This document shows, piece by piece, positions 26,472 through 35,741 of a DNA stretch of 64,000 nt (positions are counted from its first letter, which is position 1; every line of letters begins with the position of its first letter). The position numbers were made by a program, and so were the translations under genes. Source of the stretch: Halobellus clavatus (GTDB lineage Archaea > Halobacteriota > Halobacteria > Halobacteriales > Haloferacaceae); NCBI RefSeq assembly GCF_900107195.1, contig NZ_FNPB01000013.1, positions 22,657 to 86,656 on the forward strand. Direction: 5' to 3'. The notes under the pieces were generated by a model. The model made no database searches. It saw nothing but the letters and a program-made list of their open reading frames with translations, and was not told the origin of the DNA.

Positions 26472-27863
26472 GTGACTCCGCTCTCGATCTCTCGGACGAC
26501 TGCGGTGCGCGCCGTTGCGTTGCTGCTCGTTCTCGGACTCCTCGCGCCGTCTGCGGTCTCCGCACTGACCTACGACCCCGCCGAAGAGACGAGTCTGGAG
26601 CAAGGCACGATCACGAGCCCCGCGAACGACTCGACCGTCATCAGTACCCAGGGATACACGTTCCAGGGCAACACCAACCCGAAGAAGCCCGCGCGGGTGA
26701 TCTCGGTGGGTCGACGTGGTGACCTCGAGTGGACGCACGACGACGAGGTCGGCGGCGACGCGTGGTTCTTCGACGTCGACCCGCTGCCGAACGGCAATCT
26801 GCTTGTCTCCTCGCCGCGCGCCGGCGACACGCTCGTCTTCGAGTTGGATCCCGACACCCAAGAGCGCGTCTGGGAGAAGCGGTTCAACATGACCGATACC
26901 CACGACGTGACTGCCATCGGAGAGAACCGCATCGCGATCGCGAATATGCGGGAGTGGAACGAATCCGCAGGGGTGAGCGACGACCGAGTCGTCGTCTACA
27001 ACCGCTCGACCGACGAGATCACGTGGGAGTGGTACTTCAAGAACCACTTCCCGGCGAGCACCGACGGCGGCTACAACGACGACTGGTCGCACGTCAACGA
27101 CGTCGATCCCGTCGGCGAGAACCGCCTGTTGCTGTCGCCGCGCAACTTCGATCAGGCGATCGTCGTCGATATGGAGAGCAAAGAGATCGTCGAGCGACTC
27201 GGCTCCGACGACGAGTACGACGTGATGCGCGAGCAGCACAACCCCGACTGGCTCGTGAGCGAGAACGGCACGCCGACGATCCTGGTCGCAGACAGCGGCA
27301 ACAACCGGGTCGTCGAGTACGCCAAAGAGAACGGCGAGTGGGTGCGGACCTGGGAAGTCGGCACCGACTCGCTGAACTGGCCACGGGACGCCGACCGGCT
27401 TCCGAACGGCAACACGCTCGTCACCGATACGCTGAACCACCGCGTGATAGAGATCACCCCGACCGGGGAGGTCGTCTGGGAGTACTACGCCACCTGGGGC
27501 CCCTACGACGCCGAACGGATCGGGACCGGACCGGAGTCCTCCGGGCCGACCATCCGGGACCTGAACGCGAGCGGGAAGTACGCCATTACCGGCAGCGCCA
27601 ATCTCACGGCGGGCGGAAGCGACAGCGTCGGCTTCGCGGGGCGGATCCGCGCCACCTTCTCGGGCACGCTACTGGAGGGACCGATGACCGAGTTCGCGAC
27701 GCGCTGGGCACACGTGACGCCGTGGCTTCGCCCGATCTGGATGTCGGGCTGGGAGTTCGTCTGGGCCATCGGTGCCGGGCTCGTCGGACTGGCCTGGGCG
27801 AGCGGCGAACTGGTGGCTCGTCGAGGCCGGATCGCCGCCGGAGCGAAGCGACTCATTGACTGA
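26472..27863 (+). CDS. Arylsulfotransferase-like beta-propeller membrane protein
   Basis: A 463-residue protein starting GTG. An N-terminal signal-anchor (VRAVALLLVLGLLAPSAVSA) is followed by a propeller of repeated units such as DPLPNGNLLVSS, ADSGNNRVVEY and DRLPNGNTLVTDTLNHRVIEI, then a C-terminal span (about residues 425-447). The blades match the haloarchaeal arylsulfotransferase (ASST) family. Two membrane ends place the propeller outside the cell. The catalytic His of bacterial ASST is not obvious to me, so the role in sulfation is uncertain. Confidence 0.8.
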   Translation: MTPLSISRTTAVRAVALLLVLGLLAPSAVSALTYDPAEETSLEQGTITSPANDSTVISTQGYTFQGNTNPKKPARVISVGRRGDLEWTHDDEVGGDAWFFDVDPLPNGNLLVSSPRAGDTLVFELDPDTQERVWEKRFNMTDTHDVTAIGENRIAIANMREWNESAGVSDDRVVVYNRSTDEITWEWYFKNHFPASTDGGYNDDWSHVNDVDPVGENRLLLSPRNFDQAIVVDMESKEIVERLGSDDEYDVMREQHNPDWLVSENGTPTILVADSGNNRVVEYAKENGEWVRTWEVGTDSLNWPRDADRLPNGNTLVTDTLNHRVIEITPTGEVVWEYYATWGPYDAERIGTGPESSGPTIRDLNASGKYAITGSANLTAGGSDSVGFAGRIRATFSGTLLEGPMTEFATRWAHVTPWLRPIWMSGWEFVWAIGAGLVGLAWASGELVARRGRIAAGAKRLID

Positions 27864-27937
27864 CTGCGGCGGCTCACGTGCGCATCCGGCGCACGGGACC
27901 GGGCGACTCATTAGCGGGGCCCCCATAGCGGATACCG

Positions 27938-28192
27938 ATGTCAGATCTCGTCCTGTACGAACTCGAAGGCTGTCCGTACTGCGCGAAGGTGAAGGACAAA
28001 CTCGCCGACCTCGACCTCGAATACGAGTCGGTGATGGTACCCTCGGCGCACGCGGAACGGACCGAAGTCGAGGAGATCAGCGGCCAGACCGGCGTTCCGG
28101 TCTTAGTCGATGAGGCGAACGACGTCGACGGGATGCCGGAGAGCGACGACATTGTCGCCTATCTGGAGAAGACGTACGGCGAGGCGTCCTGA
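27938..28192 (+). CDS. Glutaredoxin-like protein
   Basis: An 84-residue thioredoxin-fold protein with the redox motif CPYC near the N-terminus (YELEGCPYCAKVKDKL), the cis-proline GVPVLVD, and an SDDIVAYLEKTYG end typical of glutaredoxin or GST N-terminal domains. In haloarchaea, which use gamma-glutamylcysteine rather than glutathione, such proteins probably exchange thiols with that compound. It converges on the HTH regulator. Confidence 0.88.
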   Translation: MSDLVLYELEGCPYCAKVKDKLADLDLEYESVMVPSAHAERTEVEEISGQTGVPVLVDEANDVDGMPESDDIVAYLEKTYGEAS

Positions 28193-28236
28193 GCGCTACG
28201 CTCCCGACTTCCGAAAACAGCATCCCGACCCGGCCG

Positions 28237-29214
28237 TCAGGCCTCGCTCGGTTCCTGTGAGCGGTCCCGAATCAGTTCTCGGATCCGTTCGGGATCGTCC
28301 ATCGCGGCCAACTCCTCACAGCTGACCAGCGCCGTCCCCTCGACGGAGTCGCGCTTGGATTGATCCTCGGTGAAGTAGACCGATCGCGTCCGGGTGACCT
28401 CGCCGAGCGAGGACATAATCCGGGCGCGCTTCTCTGCGCTGCGCGTGAACGAGGAGTGACCCGTGAGCATCGGCGTGAAGTCCCGCCGGCGCCCGTCGTC
28501 CTCGCTGACGGCTTTGAACGGCGCGCGGGCAGTCGGGTGGACCGTGAAGCCCGCCCGGGTCAACACGTGTACGACGTGCTGGTCGTCCGACTCGGGGTCG
28601 GGGTCGTCCGGCATCGGGTCGGCGTCTCGCACCTCTTCGGCCCCGTCCATCACTTCGACGGGGCTGGAGAACGGCTGGTCGAACATCTCTTCCAACTGGA
28701 TGGCCACCTCGATGCTGGCGTTCATCCCGTCCTCGTACTTCGAGACGGTGCGCCGCGAGACGCCGAGTTCGGTCGCCAACTGCCCGAGACTCCACCCGCG
28801 TTCTTCGCGTTCGTCGGCGAGGAGGTCGCCGTCGATGTTGACGTAGAGCCCGCCCGGCGCGGCGTAGATGAGCGGCGGCACGCCCTCGACGAAGAGGTCG
28901 AGCGCGGTATCGGGGTTCAACACCGGGACGCCGTGACGGAAGTAGACGACGCCCGGTTCGAGGTCCTCGTCGCGAGTTCGAAGTCCGATCACCATCGGCG
29001 TCGCCTCGAGGTAGGTCCCGAGCCGTCGCATCTCCTCGCCGGTGGTGCCGTCGAACGCGTCGATGTTCCCCAGGACCTTCAACAGAAGCAGGTCCTCGCC
29101 CCGCCTCGCGGCGACGTCGAAACTCTTTGGCCGGATCGCACAGCGGTCGCTCACGAGGAACCCGGCGTCCTCGAGCATCGACGTGACGTTTCCGACTAGC
29201 GCGGACCGCGACAT
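28237..29214 (-). CDS. HTH-type transcriptional regulator (COG1395 family)
   Basis: A 325-residue protein. The N-terminal half ([19 protein letters not shown] ... [26 protein letters not shown]) resembles a restriction-endonuclease-like fold. A central Xre-type helix-turn-helix ([32 protein letters not shown]) and a C-terminal domain repeating the first fold follow. This matches the archaeal family of putative HTH regulators with no known target. The start at 29214 is seven codons into the open frame. TATA-like elements (TATATAAAT near 29307-29315) lie upstream. Confidence 0.85.
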   Translation of the reverse strand: MSRSALVGNVTSMLEDAGFLVSDRCAIRPKSFDVAARRGEDLLLLKVLGNIDAFDGTTGEEMRRLGTYLEATPMVIGLRTRDEDLEPGVVYFRHGVPVLNPDTALDLFVEGVPPLIYAAPGGLYVNIDGDLLADEREERGWSLGQLATELGVSRRTVSKYEDGMNASIEVAIQLEEMFDQPFSSPVEVMDGAEEVRDADPMPDDPDPESDDQHVVHVLTRAGFTVHPTARAPFKAVSEDDGRRRDFTPMLTGHSSFTRSAEKRARIMSSLGEVTRTRSVYFTEDQSKRDSVEGTALVSCEELAAMDDPERIRELIRDRSQEPSEA

Positions 29215-29365
29215 ACCCGTATATAGGTATTTCACCGCATATATGCGTTGTGCCGTCGGATACTGCCGTCACGTCCGGCGATTCTGGGGGAGGACGAGCG
29301 CCCGATTTATATACTAAGTCAGGTTCCTCGTGATAACTTCGGCGGCCCGACGAGCCCCGGTGCGC

Positions 29366-30901
29366 TCACCGCGTGCGGATCTCGAACCGGGCGCCGTCGT
29401 CGCTGTCACCGATCTCGATCGACCACCCGTGAGCGTCGACGATCTCGCTCACGATCGCCAGCCCGTACCCGGTGCCGTCCTCGTCGGTCGTGTAACCCAG
29501 CTCGAAGACCTGCTGACGGTCTGACTCGGGAACGCCCGGGCCGTCGTCTGCGACGAAGAACCCGTCGTCGAGTGACCCGATCGTGACCGTCACGGTCTCG
29601 CCGGCGTGCTCGACGGCGTTTCGAAAGAGGTTCTCGAAGAGCCGCTTGAGCCGGTTGCGCTCGGCCATCACGGCGTAGTCGGTTTCGATCTGGAGCGTCG
29701 CTTCGGCCGTCGCGACGTGGTCCCAGGACTCCTCGGCCACCGCGGCCAGATCGACCCACGCTGTCTCGGTCACGGTCCGGCCCTCCCGGGCGAGGTCGAG
29801 GACGTCTTCGATCAGTACCTCCATCCGGGCGACCGACTGGCCGATGGGTGCCAAGTGCTCGCTATCGCACTCCGCTCGCGCCAGTTCGAGCCGGCCGTCG
29901 ACGACGTTCAACGGATTCCGGAGGTCGTGCGCGAGGACGCTCGCGAAGTCCTCGAGACGCTCGTTCTGCCGTTCGAGTTCGGACGTCACGCGGTCGTGTT
30001 CGAGTTCGTAACTCGCCCACTTGCTCATCAGGCGGATGAGCGTCCGCTCGGCGTCGGTGAACGCTGCGCCGCGGGGATCCGTCGACGCGAAGCAGAGCGT
30101 TCCGTAGAGTTCGTCGCTGACGATCACCTTCCCTCCGATGTAACTGCCGAGTTCGAAGACGTCGTAGGCCGGGTCATCGGCCCAGCCCTCTCTGAGCGCG
30201 TCCGAGACCGCAAGCAGGCCGTCGCTCTGGATCGTCTTCCGACAGTACGCCTCCGAAAGCGGACACGACGAGCCCGGCTGAAGCAGGGTGTGGTCGCCGT
30301 GTGACAGCACGATTCGTTGGGTGCCGTCGGTCTCGTCTCCGTCCCCGGGATCGATCTTCGAGAGGAACCCGTACGCGAGCCCGAGCCGATCGCAGCCCAG
30401 TCCCAGCAGCCGTGTGATCTTCTCCTCGAACGTGAGTTCGGTATCGGTGGTGACCGCATAGAGGTCACTGAGCAGTTCGATCGTCGTCTGGCCTTCCAGG
30501 CCGGGGCCCACGCTGCCGCGGACCCGATCGACGCTCTCTTCGATCCGCGCAGCGAGCGTCTGGTAGGTGTCCGGATCCTCGGACTTCGGCAGATAGCCGG
30601 TCGCGCCGGCGGCGACGGCCGCCCCGGCGAGCTGCTCGGAACCGTCGTCGGTGAACAGCACGAACGGCACCTGAGGGTGTGAGTCTCGGACCGCCTCCAG
30701 AAACGCCAACCCGTCGTACCCCGGGAGGTCGTAGTCGGCGACGACACAGTCGACCTCCGACGTCGACAGGTGTTCGATCGCGTCGGCTACCGGCTCTGTC
30801 GTCACTTCGATACAGTCGCTCGCACGCGCTAACCGGTCCGGACCGCTCGGGTCGGCTCCCGGATCTTCGACAACGAACAGCGTCCGGATCGGATCGTCCA
30901 T
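29366..30901 (-). CDS. Receiver-GAF-histidine kinase
   Basis: A 511-residue soluble hybrid kinase. Residues 5-125 are a response-regulator receiver with the phosphoacceptor Asp in VADYDLPGYDG and a KSEDP lysine. Residues 140-310 are a GAF-type sensor domain (LGLGCDRLGLAYGFLSKID, GKVIVSDELYGTLCFAS). Residues 330-400 hold the H-box VLAHDLRNPLNVVDGR, and the end is an ATPase domain with ENLFRNAVEHA, DDGPGVPE and GTGYGLAIV. No membrane span is seen, so the signal is internal. No partner regulator lies nearby. Confidence 0.9.
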   Translation of the reverse strand: MDDPIRTLFVVEDPGADPSGPDRLARASDCIEVTTEPVADAIEHLSTSEVDCVVADYDLPGYDGLAFLEAVRDSHPQVPFVLFTDDGSEQLAGAAVAAGATGYLPKSEDPDTYQTLAARIEESVDRVRGSVGPGLEGQTTIELLSDLYAVTTDTELTFEEKITRLLGLGCDRLGLAYGFLSKIDPGDGDETDGTQRIVLSHGDHTLLQPGSSCPLSEAYCRKTIQSDGLLAVSDALREGWADDPAYDVFELGSYIGGKVIVSDELYGTLCFASTDPRGAAFTDAERTLIRLMSKWASYELEHDRVTSELERQNERLEDFASVLAHDLRNPLNVVDGRLELARAECDSEHLAPIGQSVARMEVLIEDVLDLAREGRTVTETAWVDLAAVAEESWDHVATAEATLQIETDYAVMAERNRLKRLFENLFRNAVEHAGETVTVTIGSLDDGFFVADDGPGVPESDRQQVFELGYTTDEDGTGYGLAIVSEIVDAHGWSIEIGDSDDGARFEIRTR

Positions 30902-31041
30902 ATCGGGTACAATCCCAACGGAGGCAAAAAACTATTCGCCGGCGACGACCGGCCGCCGGTGGTGGTCAGTGACTGCTCGACGCCCGTGGCGGGGGAGGAT
31001 CCGTCCGGGCGCGACAGCAACGGGAGTGGCAGCCGGCGCGA

Positions 31042-32187
31042 TCAGAAGAGCCGCTCGGTCGCGACCGCCGCGCCCTCGACGAGCGCGTCGAGTTTCTTCC
31101 AGGCGATGTCGGGGTGCACCATCGCGAGGCCCGCCTGCGTGTCGAATCCGCAGTCCGGCGCGGCGACGATCCGGGAGGGGTCCTCGACTGCGTCGGCGAC
31201 GCGCTCTAGGCGGTCGGCGATCACCTCCGGGTGCTCGACGACGTTGGTCTTCACGTCGACGACGCCGGGGATGAGCGTCCAGTCCTCGGGGAGGGGGTGC
31301 TCGCGGAAGACGCGGTACTCGTGCTGGTGGCGGGGGTTGGCCTCTTCGATCGAGAGCCCGCCGATGTTCATGTCGTAGAGGATCGGTAAGACCGCCTCGA
31401 GCGGCTTATCGCGGTGGTGCGGCCCCTCGTAACTCCCCCAGCAGGTGTGGACCCGGATTTGCTCGTCGGGGATCGATTCAGTGGCCTCGTTGAGGGCGTC
31501 GACGTGCATCCGCACGACGGGTTTGAGCTTCTCGATGGGGCGGTCGCCGAAGCCGCGGTGCCCGGTCGTCAGCAGATCGGGCGCGTCGAGTTGGAGCGTC
31601 GCGCCGGTCTCCGCGATGAGTTCGTACTCCTGCTTGAGGGCGTCGCCGACGACCGAGAGGAACTCCTCGTGGGAGCCGTAGTGGTCGTCGACGAGCGTCG
31701 CCGCCGCGACGCCGGGTGACGCGGCGGTGATAAATGTCCCCTCGAAGTCGGCCTCGGACTCCGCCAAGCAGTCGTAGAACGTGTCGATCTCCTCGCGGGC
31801 GGCCGCCTCACCGTCGTACTCGACGGGGCCCACCACTGACGGCTGCTTCGTGAGGTCGATCCCCTCCGCAGAGAACGCGTCATCGGCGTAGCCGGGGAAG
31901 TCAGCGAGGTCGTCCCACAGCGGCGCGTCGCGTTCGTCTCCGATGCCCGTCAGGCGATTGGCGACGTACCAGTTGAACGAGACGCGCGGCTGCTCGCCGT
32001 TGTTCACGATATCGAGGCCGATGTCGGCCTGCTTCTGGATGGTGTGTTCGGTGGCCTCGACGACCGTCTCGTGCCACTGGTCTTCGTCGACGTCCTCCCC
32101 TTCCTGGCGACGCTTCAGCAGTTCGAGCAGGTCCGGCGCTCGCGGGAGACTTCCGATGTGCGTCGTCAGAATTCGGTCCTCAGTCAT
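31042..32187 (-). CDS. Cobalamin-independent methionine synthase II family protein
   Basis: A 381-residue TIM-barrel protein related to the C-terminal half of MetE. All zinc ligands are present: His and Cys in IRVHTCWGS, Glu in LSIEEANP, Cys in APDCGFDTQ. The N-terminus TTHIGSLPRAPDLLELL is typical. The separate N-terminal MetE half, which some haloarchaea encode alongside, is not next to it. It may transfer methyl to homocysteine from an unknown donor, or act on another thiol as related epoxyalkane-CoM enzymes do. Confidence 0.82.
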   Translation of the reverse strand: MTEDRILTTHIGSLPRAPDLLELLKRRQEGEDVDEDQWHETVVEATEHTIQKQADIGLDIVNNGEQPRVSFNWYVANRLTGIGDERDAPLWDDLADFPGYADDAFSAEGIDLTKQPSVVGPVEYDGEAAAREEIDTFYDCLAESEADFEGTFITAASPGVAAATLVDDHYGSHEEFLSVVGDALKQEYELIAETGATLQLDAPDLLTTGHRGFGDRPIEKLKPVVRMHVDALNEATESIPDEQIRVHTCWGSYEGPHHRDKPLEAVLPILYDMNIGGLSIEEANPRHQHEYRVFREHPLPEDWTLIPGVVDVKTNVVEHPEVIADRLERVADAVEDPSRIVAAPDCGFDTQAGLAMVHPDIAWKKLDALVEGAAVATERLF

Positions 32188-32260
32188 TTGTCGTCTTGAC
32201 AGTCGATTTCGCCCCTAATATGACTTATGGTAGTAAATTCTCAGAATATATGCTCTATAG

Positions 32261-33784
32261 TTATTTTACGGTCGGTTGCGGGCGATCAGCAGCCCGTGGA
32301 TATTCCTCCAGGAGCGCTTCAGCGGCGTGTTCGCCGCTGATGAGACACATCGGCATCCCGATGCCCGGTGCGGTGTAGGCGCCGGCGTAAAAGAGTCCGT
32401 CCAGTCCGGCCCGGTGAGCCGGCCGGAACGGCCCGGTCTGTGAGAGCGTGTGCGCCAGTCCCATCGCCGACCCGCGCGGATCGTCGTACCGCGCCGCGAA
32501 GTCGCTGACGCAGGCCGCCTCCTCGACGACGATCCGATCGCGGAGGTCGACCCCGGTGGTCGCTGCGAGATCGTCGAGTATCGTGTCGCGAACGCGCTCG
32601 CGGATCTCCGGCCCGTCGTCGAGTCCGGGAGCGATGGGGACGAGAACGACGACGGCGTGATGCCCGTCGGGCGCGACGTCGTCGTCGGTCTGAGAGGTCA
32701 CAGAGAGGTAATAGGCCGGATCGTCCGGCCAGCGCGGTTCCTCGAAGATGGCCTCGAAGTGGTCGTCCCAGTCGGTGGGGAAGACGAGCGTGTGGTGCGC
32801 AAGCGGGTCGACATCGCCCTCGACGCCGAGATACAGGAGGTACGCCGAGGGCGCGTAGGTCCGCGACTCCCAGTAGTCGGCGTCGTGCGACCGGGCCGTC
32901 GGCGGGAGTAACTCCCGCTCCGTGTAGGCCGGGTTCGCGTTGCTGACGACGAGTTCGGACTCGCAGGGGCCCGCGTCCGTCTGGAGCACGAAGTCGCCGG
33001 CGGCGCCCGTGATCGCCTGGACCTCGACTCCGGTCTCGATCTCGACCCCCTGCTCTCGCGCGAGGTCGGCGAGGCCGTCGACCACGCCCGCGATGCCGCC
33101 CCCGGGGTAGAACACGTTCAGGTTCAGATCGACGTGGCTCATAATGCTGTACAGCGCCGGCGTGTTGTGCGGTGAGCCACCTAAGAAAACGAGCGTGTAT
33201 TCGAGGAGTTGCCGCAGTTTCGGGTGCTCGACGTACCGGGAGACGTAGTCGTCCATCGTGCCGAACAGCCGGATTCGGGGAGCCAGCGGGAGCAGGTCGG
33301 GATCCACGAAGTCGCGGAGGCGCTCGCGGCGCTCGTAGACGACCCGGTCCATCGCCAGTTCGTAGTTTCGTTCGGCCCGGTCGAGATACGTCCGGAGTGC
33401 CTCGCCTGCGCCGGACTCGTAGGACTCGAACACCTCGTGAACGTTCTCGCGGTTCGGGCGGATCGTCACCCGGTCGCCGTCCTTCCAGAAGACGCGATAC
33501 TGCGGATCCAGCCGTTCCAGGTCGTAGTAGTCTGTCGGGTCGCTGTCGAAGTGCCCGAAGAAGCGCTCGAAGGCGTCCGGCATCAGATACCAGGAGGGCC
33601 CGGTGTCGAACCGGAACCCCTCGCGTTCCAGGACGCCGGCGTGCCCGCCGAGGTGATCGTGCTGTTCGAGGAGTCGCACGTCGGCCCCGTTCGCAGCGAG
33701 GTACGCGGCCGCCGAGAGCCCCCCGAACCCGCCGCCGACGACGGTGATCGTCGCATCCGCTGGAAGCCGATCAGACGGTGCCAT
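32261..33784 (-). CDS. crtI: Phytoene desaturase family FAD-dependent oxidoreductase
   Basis: A 507-residue flavoprotein of the CrtI/CrtD family. The dinucleotide-binding motif VVGGGFGGLSAAAYLAANG is at the N-terminus, followed by EQHDHLGGHAG. The C-terminal GLDGLFYAGAYTAPGIGMPMC is the usual FAD-closing motif. It desaturates a carotenoid backbone; whether it acts on phytoene or a later C50 intermediate is not shown by sequence. It is divergent from the retinal-forming blh gene, so carotenoid supply and cleavage sit side by side. Confidence 0.85.
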   Translation of the reverse strand: MAPSDRLPADATITVVGGGFGGLSAAAYLAANGADVRLLEQHDHLGGHAGVLEREGFRFDTGPSWYLMPDAFERFFGHFDSDPTDYYDLERLDPQYRVFWKDGDRVTIRPNRENVHEVFESYESGAGEALRTYLDRAERNYELAMDRVVYERRERLRDFVDPDLLPLAPRIRLFGTMDDYVSRYVEHPKLRQLLEYTLVFLGGSPHNTPALYSIMSHVDLNLNVFYPGGGIAGVVDGLADLAREQGVEIETGVEVQAITGAAGDFVLQTDAGPCESELVVSNANPAYTERELLPPTARSHDADYWESRTYAPSAYLLYLGVEGDVDPLAHHTLVFPTDWDDHFEAIFEEPRWPDDPAYYLSVTSQTDDDVAPDGHHAVVVLVPIAPGLDDGPEIRERVRDTILDDLAATTGVDLRDRIVVEEAACVSDFAARYDDPRGSAMGLAHTLSQTGPFRPAHRAGLDGLFYAGAYTAPGIGMPMCLISGEHAAEALLEEYPRAADRPQPTVK

Positions 33785-33885
33785 ACCCGATTCAACGGAC
33801 GCGACCGCCTTCGGCCTCACCGCGGTTCCCAGTCACTTGGATTCTCGTCGGTCGTTTATGTGTGGTACATCCTAACGATTCCACG

Positions 33886-34950
33886 ATGAGCGCGATCGGA
33901 CTCGGTGCGGTGCGTCGACGGCTGGTGTACAGTGACGCACACCCCTCGCTCGGCCTCTCCCGGGCCGCGCTCTTCGTATTGCTCGTCGGGTTTGCGGCAA
34001 CGACCGCGGCCGGCGTGACGATCCCGTTCAGAGCCCAGATGGTCGTCTACCTGGTGGGGATGGTGGCGCTGAACCTCCCGCACGGCGGCTACGAGCACTT
34101 CGAGAACCTTCGCCGGCGACGGCCGTCGTTCCGCTGGCGGTACGTCGCCGTCTATCTGGCTGTCGTCGCGGGGTTCGTCGCCCTCCTGCTCGCGGCCCCG
34201 GTCGCCGGCGTGGCGCTCGCTATCGGCGTCGCGATGGCGAAAGGTGGCCTCGGCGGGCTGAAAGTCCTCGAGGCGACGTCCGGCACGGAGCACCTCGAGA
34301 CGCGAACGCAGCGCTTCCTGGCGATTGCCGTCCGAGGGGGAGCCGTGATGCTCGTCCCGTTAGTGTTCCATCCGGACACCTTCCACACGTTCAGCTCGCT
34401 GATGGTCGGGCTGGTCGAATCCGGGGCGCTCGAACCGTACGCCGCGCACTTCGAGACCACCCGGATGCTCGCCGCGGGGGGATACGGACTCGCGTTGGCG
34501 GCCCACGTGGGCCTCGGGTACGTCCGTGGCGGGGGTCGGTCGTGGCTGATCGACGCCGGGGAGAGCCTGCTGCTGGCGGCGTACTTCGCCGTCGTGCCGG
34601 TGCTTGTGGCGGTCGGTCTCTACTTCCCGTTCTGGTACTCGGCCCGCCAGGTGGCCCGGACGGTGACCGTCGACGACGACGCCGTTGGGGACGCCGAGTG
34701 GGACATCGTCGGCGGGGCGTCCGCATCACGGGTGGCGCTGCGGGCGTGGGCCATCCTCGTCGCCGGGGCGTTCGCGACCTTCGCCGTGCTGGGGGCGGTC
34801 TACTGGGCCGTCCCGAATCCGCTGGCGAACGCCGGGATCCTCCCGGGAGCGGTGGCCTTTTGGAGCGTCTTCATCAGCGTCATCGCACTCCCGCACGTCG
34901 TCGTCGGGTCGGTCCTCGACACCGAGCGGGGCATCTGGTATGTGCCCTGA
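33886..34950 (+). CDS. blh: Brp/Blh family beta-carotene 15,15'-dioxygenase
   Basis: A 354-residue membrane enzyme with about eight spans. It cleaves beta-carotene to two retinal molecules using iron held by histidines. Seen: LNLPHGGYEHFENL near residue 63, HPDTFHTFSSLMVG, and PHVVVGSVLD at the end; these His-bearing motifs suit Blh. The start MSAIGLGAVRRRLVYSDAHP is chosen because the upstream open codons cross the promoter. Retinal is the chromophore of the sensory rhodopsin at 46 kb. Confidence 0.9.
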   Translation: MSAIGLGAVRRRLVYSDAHPSLGLSRAALFVLLVGFAATTAAGVTIPFRAQMVVYLVGMVALNLPHGGYEHFENLRRRRPSFRWRYVAVYLAVVAGFVALLLAAPVAGVALAIGVAMAKGGLGGLKVLEATSGTEHLETRTQRFLAIAVRGGAVMLVPLVFHPDTFHTFSSLMVGLVESGALEPYAAHFETTRMLAAGGYGLALAAHVGLGYVRGGGRSWLIDAGESLLLAAYFAVVPVLVAVGLYFPFWYSARQVARTVTVDDDAVGDAEWDIVGGASASRVALRAWAILVAGAFATFAVLGAVYWAVPNPLANAGILPGAVAFWSVFISVIALPHVVVGSVLDTERGIWYVP

Positions 34951-35016
34951 GCGAATCCGGTCCGCAGCGAGGATCCGGCCGGTGCGTTCACCACCGTTCG
35001 GTTCCCACTACCGGAC

Positions 35017-35643
35017 GTGTCCGATCCCCCGGCTATCGACGCTGCGCCCTGGACGCAAACCGAGGAGTGGACAGAGACGGCGTTCCAGAACCGCTTCGTC
35101 ACCGTCGAGGCGACGAACGCCGTCTACGAGGACCCCGAGTTCCTCGATGCCGTCGAGGAACTCGTCCCCACAGGCATCGATCAGACGCCGCGGGCGATGT
35201 TCACCACCGGCCTCGCCTTCGACCCGCCCCCGCCGGGAGACAAGACCCCCGAGCGCCTGCTCCCGATCGCGGCGAAGTACGCCAGCCGCGAGTTCGAGCG
35301 GAGTCTCGCCGAGGACGGCCTCCGGAACGTCCGACAGGCCGACTCACAGGACCTGCGGCTCCGCGGCCGCCGGACGGCGAGTGCCTTCCAGTACGACGCC
35401 GACTACCCGCTCGACGGCGCGGCGGTCGGCAGGCCGGACGCGACGCCAACGCTCGCCGTGCGCGTGTGGGCCGCCATCTGGCCGACCGCGGATTCCTTCG
35501 AGATGGCCGGTGGAATCTACCCGCTGGAGGACCTCGAAGCGGCGGTCGAACGCGTCGACGGCACGACCGACGTGACCATCGAGGCCCGCCCCGGTGGCGA
35601 CAGACGGGTCGTCTTAGACCGGATCAGGGACGCCGCGAGATAG
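35017..35643 (+). CDS. Conserved-looking soluble protein, unrecognised
   Basis: A 208-residue protein, GTG start, acidic, no signal peptide or span. Notable stretches: WTETAFQNRFVTVEATNAVYED, RAMFTTGLAFDPPPPGDKTPERLLPIA, and AIWPTADSFEMAGGIYPLEDLE. The single domain appears mixed alpha/beta. It follows blh by 66 bases on the same strand and converges on the repeat protein. I do not recognise a family, though the codon use and length point to a real gene. Confidence 0.75.
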   Translation: MSDPPAIDAAPWTQTEEWTETAFQNRFVTVEATNAVYEDPEFLDAVEELVPTGIDQTPRAMFTTGLAFDPPPPGDKTPERLLPIAAKYASREFERSLAEDGLRNVRQADSQDLRLRGRRTASAFQYDADYPLDGAAVGRPDATPTLAVRVWAAIWPTADSFEMAGGIYPLEDLEAAVERVDGTTDVTIEARPGGDRRVVLDRIRDAAR

Positions 35644-35741
35644 CGGGAGCGCCCGCGTCGACGAGACGCGCGGTCTGACTCGGAACGCGTCGCCTTCGCG
35701 GCGACACCGCCGTGGACGAATCCGGCAGGTGTGGCGGTCCG

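Noticed and set aside
29300..29340. Third copy of the candidate small RNA, because TTTATATAC occurs here
   Set aside because: Only the TATA box matches; the next 80 bases do not align to the two loci, so it is probably the promoter of the HTH regulator.
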